DNA from: a virus
IMG/VR virus record: IMGVR_UViG_3300042479_000196
Span: 1-21,092 of that record
Strand: one strand, 5' to 3'
DNA length: 21,092 nucleotides
The translations under genes were made by a program, and so were the position numbers. Under the pieces are notes generated by a model. That model ran no database searches. It was not told the origin of the DNA and saw only the letters and a program-made list of their open reading frames with translations. This document shows positions 8,384-14,373 of the stretch, piece after piece; the first letter of the stretch is position 1, and each line of letters opens with the position of its first letter.

Positions 8384-9186
8384 TTGGATAAGTCCCAGGG
8401 ATTATTTTTCACTGAATCATTCAAACTAATGAACTCACGGTCTACCCATACTTCCCATTGATTAGATTTATTAACACGATATGTTTGCATAGTACCACGT
8501 AGTTTTTTACCAGTAGGAGTTAATGTGCCATCTTCACGCTGAACAACTTGCTCACCCGTACGTGGATCAAACCATTTAATAACTTCAGGACGAACACGAC
8601 CAAACTTGTCAATCTTTTCACCAACAGGTCGTTCTTGTAATGGACCTAAGATTTCATAACTAATCATACCATTTTTGTATTTTCTAAACACCATATGACA
8701 TTTCATATCCTTAGCACGTGCTTCTTCATCTGGATGAGGAAATGTAGGAACGTAGAATGTATTTTGAACTTCAGTAGATGCTGGCAATGTTCTATCACGT
8801 TCTGGTACAATCTTAAGCGGATCAATAGGAACTAGTTCAGTTCTATCAATGTATGGATTGTCGCTACCAGTAAATTTTGGATCTACTTCAACACCATTTA
8901 ATACATCCATTGCAATTTGATATTTTAGTTTATTAGCACGACCTTTTAGATTTAATACAATGCCTGTTTGGTCATACACAAAACGCTCAAGTTCAGTAGC
9001 CGTAGGGAAGTCTGTCATTAGTCCATCAATATCAAACTCTGGATGAGTTAGTATTGACTTATCTTCTACTATTTGTTTTTTTGACTTTAGTTTTTCCTGC
9101 TTGACTTCTTCTACAATGTCAATAGGATCTTGAGGTGTGGGAGCAATGTCCCAAGTGTTGTCTGTGGTTGTTGTTTTTCTATTCAT
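8380..9186 (-). CDS. Conserved hypothetical protein, 268 aa
   Basis: The start at 9186 is chosen because AAGGAAA lies seven bases upstream; a frame extended to 9201 has no such site. The first 60 residues are Lys/Glu/Thr-rich and probably flexible. Residues about 65-100 contain a compact block (ATELERFVYDQTGIVLNLKG) that reads like a small helical domain. The middle is Pro-rich (TFYVPTFPHPDEE) and the C-terminal third looks like beta structure with FDPRTGEQVVQREDG. It ends NNPWDLSK, overlapping the next start. It resembles neither a nuclease nor a protease that I can recognise. Its location upstream of the terminase suggests a packaging or virion role. Confidence 0.78.
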   Translation of the reverse strand: MNRKTTTTDNTWDIAPTPQDPIDIVEEVKQEKLKSKKQIVEDKSILTHPEFDIDGLMTDFPTATELERFVYDQTGIVLNLKGRANKLKYQIAMDVLNGVEVDPKFTGSDNPYIDRTELVPIDPLKIVPERDRTLPASTEVQNTFYVPTFPHPDEEARAKDMKCHMVFRKYKNGMISYEILGPLQERPVGEKIDKFGRVRPEVIKWFDPRTGEQVVQREDGTLTPTGKKLRGTMQTYRVNKSNQWEVWVDREFISLNDSVKNNPWDLSK

Positions 9187-9213
9187 ATAATTTCCTTTCA
9201 TATCAAAACAATA

Positions 9214-9235
9214 AAAGAGACATAAATGTCTCTTT
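9214..9235 (-). terminator. Hairpin in the gap before the 268-aa gene
   Basis: A perfect 9-bp inverted repeat (AAAGAGACA / TGTCTCTTT) with a 4-base loop is followed on the minus strand by a T-rich run (TTTTATTGTTTT). It could be a weak intrinsic terminator for the microprotein operon. Because TATAAATA lies two bases upstream, it could instead be a 5' hairpin in the mRNA that starts there. Confidence 0.6.
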
Positions 9236-9236
9236 G

Positions 9237-9244
9237 TATTTATA
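9237..9244 (-). promoter_or_regulatory. T4-late-type promoter element TATAAATA
   Basis: A perfect TATAAATA lies in the 59-base gap upstream of the gene set that includes the terminase. A start a few bases downstream would put the 9-bp hairpin at the 5' end of the transcript. It is the second exact copy of this octamer in a gap. Confidence 0.45.
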
Positions 9245-9245
9245 C

Positions 9246-9398
9246 TCAGTAGCCGCTTGTTGCGCCTAATGCACCTTTTTGTCCTGCTGGGCCTGACCTA
9301 CCAGGATTTGGGCGATTAGGCTTTTTGAACTTGCTAGTTGCAACAGTTTTAGTTGCAGGCTTTTTAGTTGCTTTTGGCTTAACAGTTTTGTTCATCAT
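9246..9398 (-). CDS. Basic microprotein, 50 aa
   Basis: This 50-codon ORF starts with an ATG that overlaps the upstream stop (ATGA). The first half is Lys/Thr/Pro/Ala-rich (KPKATKKPATK), like histone tails. The second half is Gly/Pro-rich (GRSGPAGQKG). It ends GATSGY before TGA. It has no Asp or Glu and is strongly basic, so nucleic-acid binding or a disordered virion peptide is plausible. It is one of six small basic proteins in this region. Confidence 0.65.
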   Translation of the reverse strand: MMNKTVKPKATKKPATKTVATSKFKKPNRPNPGRSGPAGQKGALGATSGY

Positions 9399-9694
9399 TT
9401 TGGTGACTTGTATTTGCTTGGTAGTTTGCTACCATTTGCTGTAGAGTTCTTTTTAGGACCTGTATTAGTATTCATACTAACACCTTCTAATGCTGGATTA
9501 ACAGTAGGAGCTGTACCACGACCACGCATTTCTAATGCATCTGTAACCATTTTAGCTAATGATGCTTTTTCACTAGAACTAGCTGATTTAGCATCCATAA
9601 AATCATTGCGTTTAGTTGGTGTACCAGCATTACCTGTTGTAGGGCCGCGCTTCTGGTTAATTTCTTTGGCTTGGGGGTTTTTTGTGTTTAACAT
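9395..9694 (-). CDS. Small basic hypothetical protein, 99 aa
   Basis: The protein is Lys/Asn/Thr/Ser-rich and probably largely disordered. It contains KRGPTTGN near residue 15, a motif shared with the 99-aa protein at 11469-11768 (GRGPTKGN), and ends SKYKSPK. A central segment (SEKASLAKMVTDALEMRGRG) could form one helix. The ribosome binding site AAAGGAAA precedes the ATG. A shared RGPT-x-GN motif suggests a common binding partner or origin. Function unknown. Confidence 0.72.
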   Translation of the reverse strand: MLNTKNPQAKEINQKRGPTTGNAGTPTKRNDFMDAKSASSSEKASLAKMVTDALEMRGRGTAPTVNPALEGVSMNTNTGPKKNSTANGSKLPSKYKSPK

Positions 9695-9705
9695 TTTATT
9701 TCCTT

Positions 9706-11082
9706 TTATGCTTCAGTAACTATTACTACATTAAAGTCTGTGTACTGACCAGCATTGGCTGTTGCGGCTGTAAAACCAGTGCTGTCAACTGCTGTACTTA
9801 AGGCAACATCTGTATATAATGAAAATGTGTTTTCTGACAATACACTAATATAAAAAGAGTTTGTACCATTAATACCTGCTGTTAGTAATTGGTTCATACC
9901 TGTTACTGCTGTTGGAGTTGTAGTAGCACCACTTGTAGCACCTGTAACTACATTGGCAGTATTAAACACATTGGCAGTTGCTAGGTATTCAATACTTGTT
10001 GGCAATACATTTGTAACAACTCCTGTAGCCAAACTTGTAACTTGACTAATGATTTCACCTGCTACAAATTCTCCAGTAGCACTTGAAAATGTAAGTTTAT
10101 TACCTGGATTAGTGAATAAAACAATAGTTCCACGTGCAATACTAATGTTTGTAATTGTTCCTGCTATGGGACTTGATCCACCTGTTTTTGTTGCTGTGAT
10201 ACTAGTTGAACTTGCAAGGCTGGCAACAACAACTGAACCACCCGCGCTAAATGTACCTGTGCCTGCTGTAGCAGTAATAACATCACCAACTTGTAGACCA
10301 ACTAGTGAACTCATTCCTGTGATAGTGAAAGTCCAAGGACCACCAAGACTGGCTGCGCCTACTGTCAATGTCATATTGTTAGTAGTCGTTACTCCGCCTA
10401 AGTTTGCTCCATCGATGGTAATAGTATCTCCTACTGCATAACCAGAACCAACAGTGGTAACAGTTATTGTCACTGCTCCACTGTATGCTGTGCCTGCGCC
10501 TGCTTTTACAACTGTAAAAATTGCACCACTACCACTACCACTAGTAGATAATTGTGGAACAGCGGTATAAGTTGCGGCTGCTGTAACACTGGTTCCTGCT
10601 ACAGTTGTAAAAGTTGTAACTCCACTAGTTAATCCACTTGTAGGAATTGCGCCTATAGTGCCAGTTGTGCTAACAATATTGGCAGTTGAAAGGAATGTTG
10701 GTAATGTGCTTACTGCTGGTAATGAAATGTTGGTAACATCTCCTGCTGTAGGAATAGTGCCACCAATTTTATTAATTGTAATACTCTTATTACCAGTAAC
10801 TTCTTTAACACTTACTACACCACCTGCGGCAAATGTGCCTGTGCCTGCTGTAGCAGTAATAATAGAACCTGATACTAGTCCTGTTACTGCACTCATCAAT
10901 GTAATTGTAGCAGTCCAAGGAACACTTGAAGTGCCTGAACCTGTTACTGTACCAATAGTACCTGTTGTGCTAACAACAGTTGCAACAGTAGGAACTGTAA
11001 CTACTGCTGGATTAGCTTGGCTAATTGTGCTAATTGGATTAGCGTATAAATCTGGGATTAGATCCGTTCTGATTGTTGTCAT
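9706..11082 (-). CDS. Repeat-containing beta-rich virion protein, 458 aa
   Basis: This Thr/Gly/Val/Ser-rich protein is low in charge, typical of beta-sheet virion surface or fibre proteins. A module of about 65 residues occurs twice, at 56-120 and 250-314, both with ITATAGTGTF followed by AGG and ending TNIS. A VSTTGTIG segment also occurs twice, near 37 and 137. Between them, residues about 181-230 contain GSGSGAIFTV and VGSGYAVGDTITI, a motif I know from structural proteins of marine phages. The start has AAGGAAAA upstream. It is followed closely by microprotein genes. Likely a head decoration, whisker or appendage protein; exact role unknown. Confidence 0.8.
   Translation of the reverse strand: MTTIRTDLIPDLYANPISTISQANPAVVTVPTVATVVSTTGTIGTVTGSGTSSVPWTATITLMSAVTGLVSGSIITATAGTGTFAAGGVVSVKEVTGNKSITINKIGGTIPTAGDVTNISLPAVSTLPTFLSTANIVSTTGTIGAIPTSGLTSGVTTFTTVAGTSVTAAATYTAVPQLSTSGSGSGAIFTVVKAGAGTAYSGAVTITVTTVGSGYAVGDTITIDGANLGGVTTTNNMTLTVGAASLGGPWTFTITGMSSLVGLQVGDVITATAGTGTFSAGGSVVVASLASSTSITATKTGGSSPIAGTITNISIARGTIVLFTNPGNKLTFSSATGEFVAGEIISQVTSLATGVVTNVLPTSIEYLATANVFNTANVVTGATSGATTTPTAVTGMNQLLTAGINGTNSFYISVLSENTFSLYTDVALSTAVDSTGFTAATANAGQYTDFNVVIVTEA
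10249..10280. repeat. Direct repeat, copy 1 of 2, in the 458-aa gene
   Basis: This 32-base stretch matches 10831-10862 at 31 of 32 positions. It encodes the core of the duplicated protein module (ITATAGTGTF). Near-identity at DNA level points to a recent duplication or ongoing gene conversion. Confidence 0.85.
10831..10862. repeat. Direct repeat, copy 2 of 2, in the 458-aa gene
   Basis: Partner of the repeat at 10249-10280, with one mismatch. The copies are 582 bases apart, exactly 194 codons, so recombination between them would delete or add one module in frame. Confidence 0.85.
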
Positions 11083-11100
11083 AATATTTTCCTTATATTT

Positions 11101-11469
11101 TTAGTTTACCAATGTGACTGGTGTAATATACACTGGGCTTGAATTTGCCGCAACACTAGCAACAAAAATTGTTGCTGGTGGTATTGATTGTGAAGCAACT
11201 TGTACAATAACTTCAGCATATGCTGGTATTACGCAACTGCCTGCATTAGCGCCATCACCTGTTGGTATAGTTGCTGTTACATTTGCTAGTCCAGTATTAA
11301 AGTAAATGTTTTCAGTAGCACTGCCATTAGTGATTTTTAAGAATACAGGACCACGTTGTCCTGCAAAACTAAAACCTGCTTCTGTTGGTGTAACGTTGAT
11401 TGAACTGCTAGTTGAATTGGCAGTTACTAAATGTGTTAGTCCTGTGACTTGGTATGCTTGAACAGTCAT
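11101..11469 (-). CDS. Small beta-rich structural protein, 122 aa
   Basis: The protein is rich in Thr, Ser, Val and Ala with few charges. It reads as a single beta domain: alternating segments such as VFLKITNG, IYFNTG and VIVQVAS. This is usual for small head decoration or appendage proteins. The start overlaps the upstream stop (TAATG), so translation is coupled. It lies between the microproteins and the 458-aa repeat protein, with which it shares composition. A virion surface role is likely, not proven. Confidence 0.78.
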   Translation of the reverse strand: MTVQAYQVTGLTHLVTANSTSSSINVTPTEAGFSFAGQRGPVFLKITNGSATENIYFNTGLANVTATIPTGDGANAGSCVIPAYAEVIVQVASQSIPPATIFVASVAANSSPVYITPVTLVN

Positions 11470-11768
11470 TATCGTTGATTCCCTTTAGTTGGGCCACGAC
11501 CAAAGTTGAAACTTTCTCTACCAACTTTAGGCATTGCTGTTGTTTGTCCATCACTAACTGCTTGACGAACTTGTGCCTTACCTGTAAACATATCTTTACC
11601 GCATACAGGCATTGCTGTGCCACCACCAGTAGGGCCACGACCTTTGTTGATTAGTGCTCCATCATTCATTGTACCTGAATGTTTGTTAACTAATACTTTT
11701 TCCGAGTCATTGCGGCTGTAGCCTGGGCCACTAAAGCCTGCGTATCCCATTCCTGAATTATCTTTCAT
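11469..11768 (-). CDS. Gly-rich hypothetical protein with GRGPT motifs, 99 aa
   Basis: This protein is Gly/Asn/Lys-rich and probably disordered. It contains KGRGPTGGG near residue 43 and FGRGPTKGNQR at the C-terminus, two copies of a motif also seen in the protein at 9395-9694. Two cysteine-poor stretches with AMPVCGKDMF and AMPKVGRESF look like an internal repeat (AMP-x-x-G-x-x-x-F). The start overlaps the previous stop (ATGA) and has AAAGGAAAA upstream. I recall similar Gly-rich proteins in other aquatic phages; the role is unknown. Confidence 0.75.
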   Translation of the reverse strand: MKDNSGMGYAGFSGPGYSRNDSEKVLVNKHSGTMNDGALINKGRGPTGGGTAMPVCGKDMFTGKAQVRQAVSDGQTTAMPKVGRESFNFGRGPTKGNQR

Positions 11769-11929
11769 TTTGATTTTCCTTTTGTTGTTTTCTTAGCCGT
11801 TTTTGCTGATTGCTTAAACGCACTCGCTGTTGGGGCGCCTTTAGTGCCGGGCTTACGCATCTTTTCACCAGAGCCTGCTTTTATGCGTTCTCGTTTGGCG
11901 TTTATATTTGCATATAATCCATTTTTCAT
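11765..11929 (-). CDS. Basic microprotein, 54 aa
   Basis: The start at 11929 (MKNGLYANIN) is chosen because it lies one base after the stop of the upstream gene; a longer frame from 12019 would overlap the whole C-terminus of that gene. The protein reads KNGLYANINAKRERIKAG, then GSGEKMRKPGTKGAPTA, then a Lys/Thr-rich tail (KTAKKTTKGKSK). This N-terminal block recurs, as I remember, in small proteins of many aquatic phages, often next to a DUF6321-like gene as here. It is very basic and may bind nucleic acid; function unproven. Confidence 0.78.
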   Translation of the reverse strand: MKNGLYANINAKRERIKAGSGEKMRKPGTKGAPTASAFKQSAKTAKKTTKGKSK

Positions 11930-11930
11930 A

Positions 11931-12155
11931 TTAACATCCCCATCTCTTTCTTGCGGCTTTGCCTCTTTCACCATCCCAACCTTCGCTTCTAGCACAAAAA
12001 CTTTTTTGTCTAGGACCACTCTTAGTTGGTGCTTTCAAATTACTACCAGTTGCCTTGTTATACTTGGCACGACCTTTAGCGGTTAAACCAGCGCCTTTGC
12101 TTGCAGGTAATTTCTCACCTCTGCCAACACTTAGTTTAACTTTCTTAGTAGCCAT
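11931..12155 (-). CDS. DUF6321-like small protein, 74 aa
   Basis: The start at 12155 (MATKKVKLSV) follows the previous stop by one base and has AGAAGAAA upstream; the longer frame from 12200 is not supported. The block KGAGLTAKGRAKYNKATGSN followed by LKAP and SFCAR, with a Trp near the end (RKRWGC), matches the DUF6321-type proteins common in aquatic phages. It is basic, with two cysteines that could pair or bind metal. No function is established for the family. Coupled on both sides to other microproteins. Confidence 0.82.
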   Translation of the reverse strand: MATKKVKLSVGRGEKLPASKGAGLTAKGRAKYNKATGSNLKAPTKSGPRQKSFCARSEGWDGERGKAARKRWGC

Positions 12156-12156
12156 A

Positions 12157-12297
12157 TTATTTCTTCTTTTTACGCAACATTGAAAAATCACTACCGTCAA
12201 TCTTGCCGTTTTTATTCTTGTCCATTGCTTTTTGCTTTGGCGACAACTTGTCAGTTTTTTTATCTTTACTGTTTGTAGTTGGTTTTTTGTTCATCAT
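12157..12297 (-). CDS. EF-hand microprotein, 46 aa
   Basis: This 46-codon ORF starts MMNKKPTTNS and ends LRKKKK, one base before the DUF6321-like start. Residues 26-38 read DKNKNGKIDGSDF, which fits the 12-residue EF-hand calcium loop: ligands at positions 1 (D), 3 (N), 5 (N), 9 (D) and 12 (D), invariant Gly at 6 and Ile at 8. Position 12 is Asp rather than the usual Glu. The flanking residues are basic and a single loop of this kind would bind calcium weakly unless it dimerises or docks on a partner, as in dockerin-type loops. Its role in the phage is unknown. Confidence 0.75.
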   Translation of the reverse strand: MMNKKPTTNSKDKKTDKLSPKQKAMDKNKNGKIDGSDFSMLRKKKK

Positions 12298-12302
12298 AAT
12301 GT

Positions 12303-12310
12303 TATTTATT
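12303..12310 (-). promoter_or_regulatory. TAAATA element (AATAAATA)
   Basis: This variant of the TATAAATA element overlaps the end of the 116-aa gene and lies six bases before the EF-hand ATG. Together with the following bases (ATAAATA, one or two bases, CATTATG) it nearly matches the start region of the 116-aa gene at 12654-12668. Confidence 0.25.
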
Positions 12311-12656
12311 CTTTTTTTATTCCAGCGAGTTTAGCCAATGCATCTGTAAAGGCTTTTTGTTTCATATCAATAGTGTCTTGGCTATCAGTAATCTCAATCT
12401 TGCTAATATGTGTCATTAACTTATTTAATATTAGATTGTGATATTTGATGACTAGTTGATGATCCTTACTATCTCTAGCATTGATGAAGTCTTCCATCAA
12501 TATAGTTTCATAACCAACACCTTTTGTTTTTCTTTCCAATGCGGCTAATAGCCCATTTACTGATACTTGATTAGTGCCACCTTTAGGTCTGCCCGCACCT
12601 GGACGAACACCGCCCTTGCCCTTTGCTTTTTCTGTTTTGATTTCTGTCTTTTCCAT
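12306..12656 (-). CDS. Putative DNA-binding protein, candidate terminase small subunit
   Basis: This 116-residue protein has a basic N-terminus with RPGAGRPKGGTNQ at residues 18-30, an AT-hook-like GRPKG core that frequently opens phage small terminase subunits. The rest is helical (VNGLLAALERKTKG, DHQLVIKYHNLILNKL). A small terminase recognises the packaging site and stimulates the large subunit. Against this call, the gene lies about 4 kb from terL and another candidate touches terL at 8084-8383. The start has no clear ribosome binding site and sits four bases after a CATAAATA element. Confidence 0.6.
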   Translation of the reverse strand: MEKTEIKTEKAKGKGGVRPGAGRPKGGTNQVSVNGLLAALERKTKGVGYETILMEDFINARDSKDHQLVIKYHNLILNKLMTHISKIEITDSQDTIDMKQKAFTDALAKLAGIKKE

Positions 12657-12660
12657 AATG

Positions 12661-12668
12661 TATTTATG
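12661..12668 (-). promoter_or_regulatory. TAAATA element (CATAAATA)
   Basis: CATAAATA lies immediately before the start of the 116-aa gene, with a second copy of the core (CCTAAATA, 12679-12672) overlapping the glycosyltransferase stop. Transcription from the inner copy would give a nearly leaderless mRNA; the outer one would leave a short leader. Confidence 0.3.
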
Positions 12669-12670
12669 CT

Positions 12671-13792
12671 TTATTTAGGATAATCTTTCTTTAGCCAATC
12701 TAAGTTGGTTCTATTTGGATTAGGTTCATACCATCCATTACCTGTTTGTATGTTTAGTATGCTTTGAAAGTATTCCTCATACATTGGACCTACTTTGTCT
12801 AATGTAAAATTCTCTGCCCAAGTTCTACAATCTATTGGCTTGATGTTCTCTATATTCTCTGTTGCCCATATAAACTGCTCAAACGTTCTACAACGATATC
12901 CTGTGACACCGTGAATGTTGTTTTCTACGAAACTTCCCCAATCTGTTGTGATTGTGGGTGTGCCACTCATCAATAGTTCTACTTGTACACCACCAAATGG
13001 CTCTACATATTGACTGGGAACAAACGCACCCTTAGCATTAGCCATTAGTTCTCTGCGTGTTTCTGTATCAGCATAGCCAGCAAACAACACATTGTCAGGA
13101 AACTTGATATTGTCTGGATTCTGTCCTGCAACGATAATATTGATATGTGGTAGTTTCTCTGCTATTTGATTGACGATATGAATACCCTTGCCCTCATACA
13201 CTCTACCCAAAAACAAATAGTAATCTTGCTTTACATCTTTGTATGTAAAGTCATCTGGGTCAAAGTAGTTTGGTATGACAACATCATACCATCCTTGATT
13301 ACAACTGCCTACATTGTTTAAGCCACAATAGGCGTGATAGATAGCGTAACTCTCAAATATCTTCCATTTTGCGAAATGACCACCAGCATATCCAATGCCT
13401 GGCTCTACACATATCATATCTGTATGAGCATCACATATGGGTTTTACTCCACTGCCCCAGAATGGTAGTATAAAATCGTTTTTTTGTTTTCGTTTGCCTA
13501 CTTCTCTAATACTGTTAGAGAAAAATGTAGTGTAAGCGTGGTCGTTGTTGTCAAACTTAAAGAAGTTCTTACGCCAGTCGTATGATCCATATGCTTTTTT
13601 TAAGTCATCGTTAGTAATGACTGATACGTGTTCATCACAAATCACATCGCTATCTGTGTGACCATAATGTATTATTTCGTGCCCTAACTTTTTCATCATC
13701 TTGCCGAACTTCCACACTTTTTGTGTGTAAGCGCAAGCGACATATTCTTTACTTGTAACGGTGTGGGGCAAACCTAGTATATGAAATCTCAT
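12671..13792 (-). CDS. Glycosyltransferase, GT4-like
   Basis: This 373-residue protein looks like a GT-B fold retaining glycosyltransferase. The C-terminal nucleotide-sugar half is clear: LFLGRVYEGKG at 193-203, the typical basic pocket Arg/Lys, and EPFGGVQVE at 264-272, the E-x7-E motif of GT4 enzymes, followed by SGTPTITTDWG. The N-terminal acceptor half diverges (GLPHT near residue 7, GIGYAGGHFAKW near 132). It would transfer a sugar to phage DNA, a virion protein or a host envelope glycan; the substrate cannot be read from sequence. It is followed by a tail of the island and diverges from the GNAT gene. AGGAAAAG precedes the ATG. Confidence 0.88.
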   Translation of the reverse strand: MRFHILGLPHTVTSKEYVACAYTQKVWKFGKMMKKLGHEIIHYGHTDSDVICDEHVSVITNDDLKKAYGSYDWRKNFFKFDNNDHAYTTFFSNSIREVGKRKQKNDFILPFWGSGVKPICDAHTDMICVEPGIGYAGGHFAKWKIFESYAIYHAYCGLNNVGSCNQGWYDVVIPNYFDPDDFTYKDVKQDYYLFLGRVYEGKGIHIVNQIAEKLPHINIIVAGQNPDNIKFPDNVLFAGYADTETRRELMANAKGAFVPSQYVEPFGGVQVELLMSGTPTITTDWGSFVENNIHGVTGYRCRTFEQFIWATENIENIKPIDCRTWAENFTLDKVGPMYEEYFQSILNIQTGNGWYEPNPNRTNLDWLKKDYPK

Positions 13793-13807
13793 TCTATTCT
13801 TTTCCTA

Positions 13808-13828
13808 AACATATATTTATGATATGTT
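13808..13828. promoter_or_regulatory. Inverted repeat in the divergent gap, operator-like
   Basis: AACATAT (13808-13814) and ATATGTT (13822-13828) form a perfect 7-bp inverted repeat with a 7-base centre, in the 62-base gap between the divergent glycosyltransferase and acetyltransferase genes. The centre carries CATAAATA on the minus strand (13821-13814), and GTTAAATA runs from it on the plus strand (13826-13833). A dyad over two divergent promoter-like elements suggests a shared operator. Confidence 0.45.
13814..13821 (-). promoter_or_regulatory. TAAATA element upstream of glycosyltransferase (CATAAATA)
   Basis: CATAAATA on the minus strand lies 21 bases upstream of the glycosyltransferase ATG, leaving room for a start and the AGGA site. 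It is well placed to be a promoter and overlaps the dyad. Confidence 0.4.
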
Positions 13829-13833
13829 AAATA
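13826..13833 (+). promoter_or_regulatory. Possible plus-strand TAAATA element
   Basis: GTTAAATA precedes the only plus-strand gene by 21 bases, mirroring the minus-strand element at 13814-13821. The match is to the core only. Confidence 0.3.
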
Positions 13834-13854
13834 TTGTATTATAAAGGAATAGAA

Positions 13855-14373
13855 ATGAAATATACTTGGCGCCCTGCAAATGGATTAGATGTAAAACAAA
13901 TAGTTGATATAACATATCCATACTTATTTGAAGTTCAAGACGTATGGACTATTGATGAGATTGCATTTAGTCACAATATTACTCTTGCTATTGTAAATCA
14001 GTTTTTTTCACCAACTACTGAGTTATTTTCTGTTGCTACTGACAGTAATAACAATATTGTTGCATATACTTGGGCTAAGAAAGGTGAGAAAATGGCTTGG
14101 TCTAATGAAGAAATGTTATCTATTAAATTTGCACATCTTAAGATTGACTTATCAAATAGAGATAAGATAAGTTTGATTAAAGATATGTTAGATATATGGG
14201 AAAGTTTTGCAAAACTAGCACAGGTTAATATTATCTGTAGTACTACAATGCGTGAAACTCAATCTACTTTTTTAAAATTACACGAAAGAAAAGGTTACAT
14301 TGTGCGAGGCAGTGCCGCATATAAGCGATTACCTACTAGGCAGGTACCTAGTAGAGATTCACTCCAAAGTTGA
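13855..14373 (+). CDS. GNAT-like acetyltransferase, 172 aa
   Basis: This is the only gene on the plus strand. The ATG at 13855 is chosen because AAGGA (13844-13848) lies six bases upstream; a TTG at 13834 is possible but not supported. The C-terminal part reads as a GNAT fold: a beta strand (IICSTTM) followed by a helix (TQSTFLKLHERKG) and a strand (YIVRGSAAYKRL), like motif B of these enzymes. A clear motif A acetyl-CoA loop (Q-x-x-G-x-G/A) is not visible; SNRDK stands near its place, so activity is uncertain. Such proteins occur in phages, where they may modify host or virion proteins. Its 3' end overlaps the Dps-like gene by 15 bases, tail to tail. Confidence 0.68.
   Translation: MKYTWRPANGLDVKQIVDITYPYLFEVQDVWTIDEIAFSHNITLAIVNQFFSPTTELFSVATDSNNNIVAYTWAKKGEKMAWSNEEMLSIKFAHLKIDLSNRDKISLIKDMLDIWESFAKLAQVNIICSTTMRETQSTFLKLHERKGYIVRGSAAYKRLPTRQVPSRDSLQS
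14333..14354. terminator. Inverted repeat between convergent genes
   Basis: CTACTAGG and CCTAGTAG form a perfect 8-bp stem with a 6-base loop. It lies inside the last codons of the plus-strand gene and four bases past the stop of the minus-strand Dps-like gene. There is no T-run on either side, so it would be a weak or rho-assisted bidirectional terminator, or an mRNA-stabilising hairpin. Confidence 0.5.

Noticed and set aside
8380-9186. Head maturation protease or small terminase for the 268-aa protein
   Set aside because: No Ser-His-Asp/Lys protease motif or helix-turn-helix is visible; the name would be a guess.
9408-11305. Several hydrophobic plus-strand ORFs opposite the repeat-rich structural genes (9408-9719, 10049-10441, 10658-11104, 11114-11305)
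   Set aside because: They mirror Thr/Val/Gly-rich genes, whose complement lacks stops. They would be membrane-like without any start signals and lie wholly inside better-supported genes.
11930-12200. Longer versions of the 54-aa and 74-aa proteins starting at 12019 and 12200
   Set aside because: The extra N-termini overlap other genes in a different frame and lack ribosome binding sites; the shorter starts sit one base after the upstream stop.
13834-13854. TTG start for the acetyltransferase, seven codons earlier
   Set aside because: The AAGGA site lies between this TTG and the ATG at 13855 at proper distance for the ATG only.
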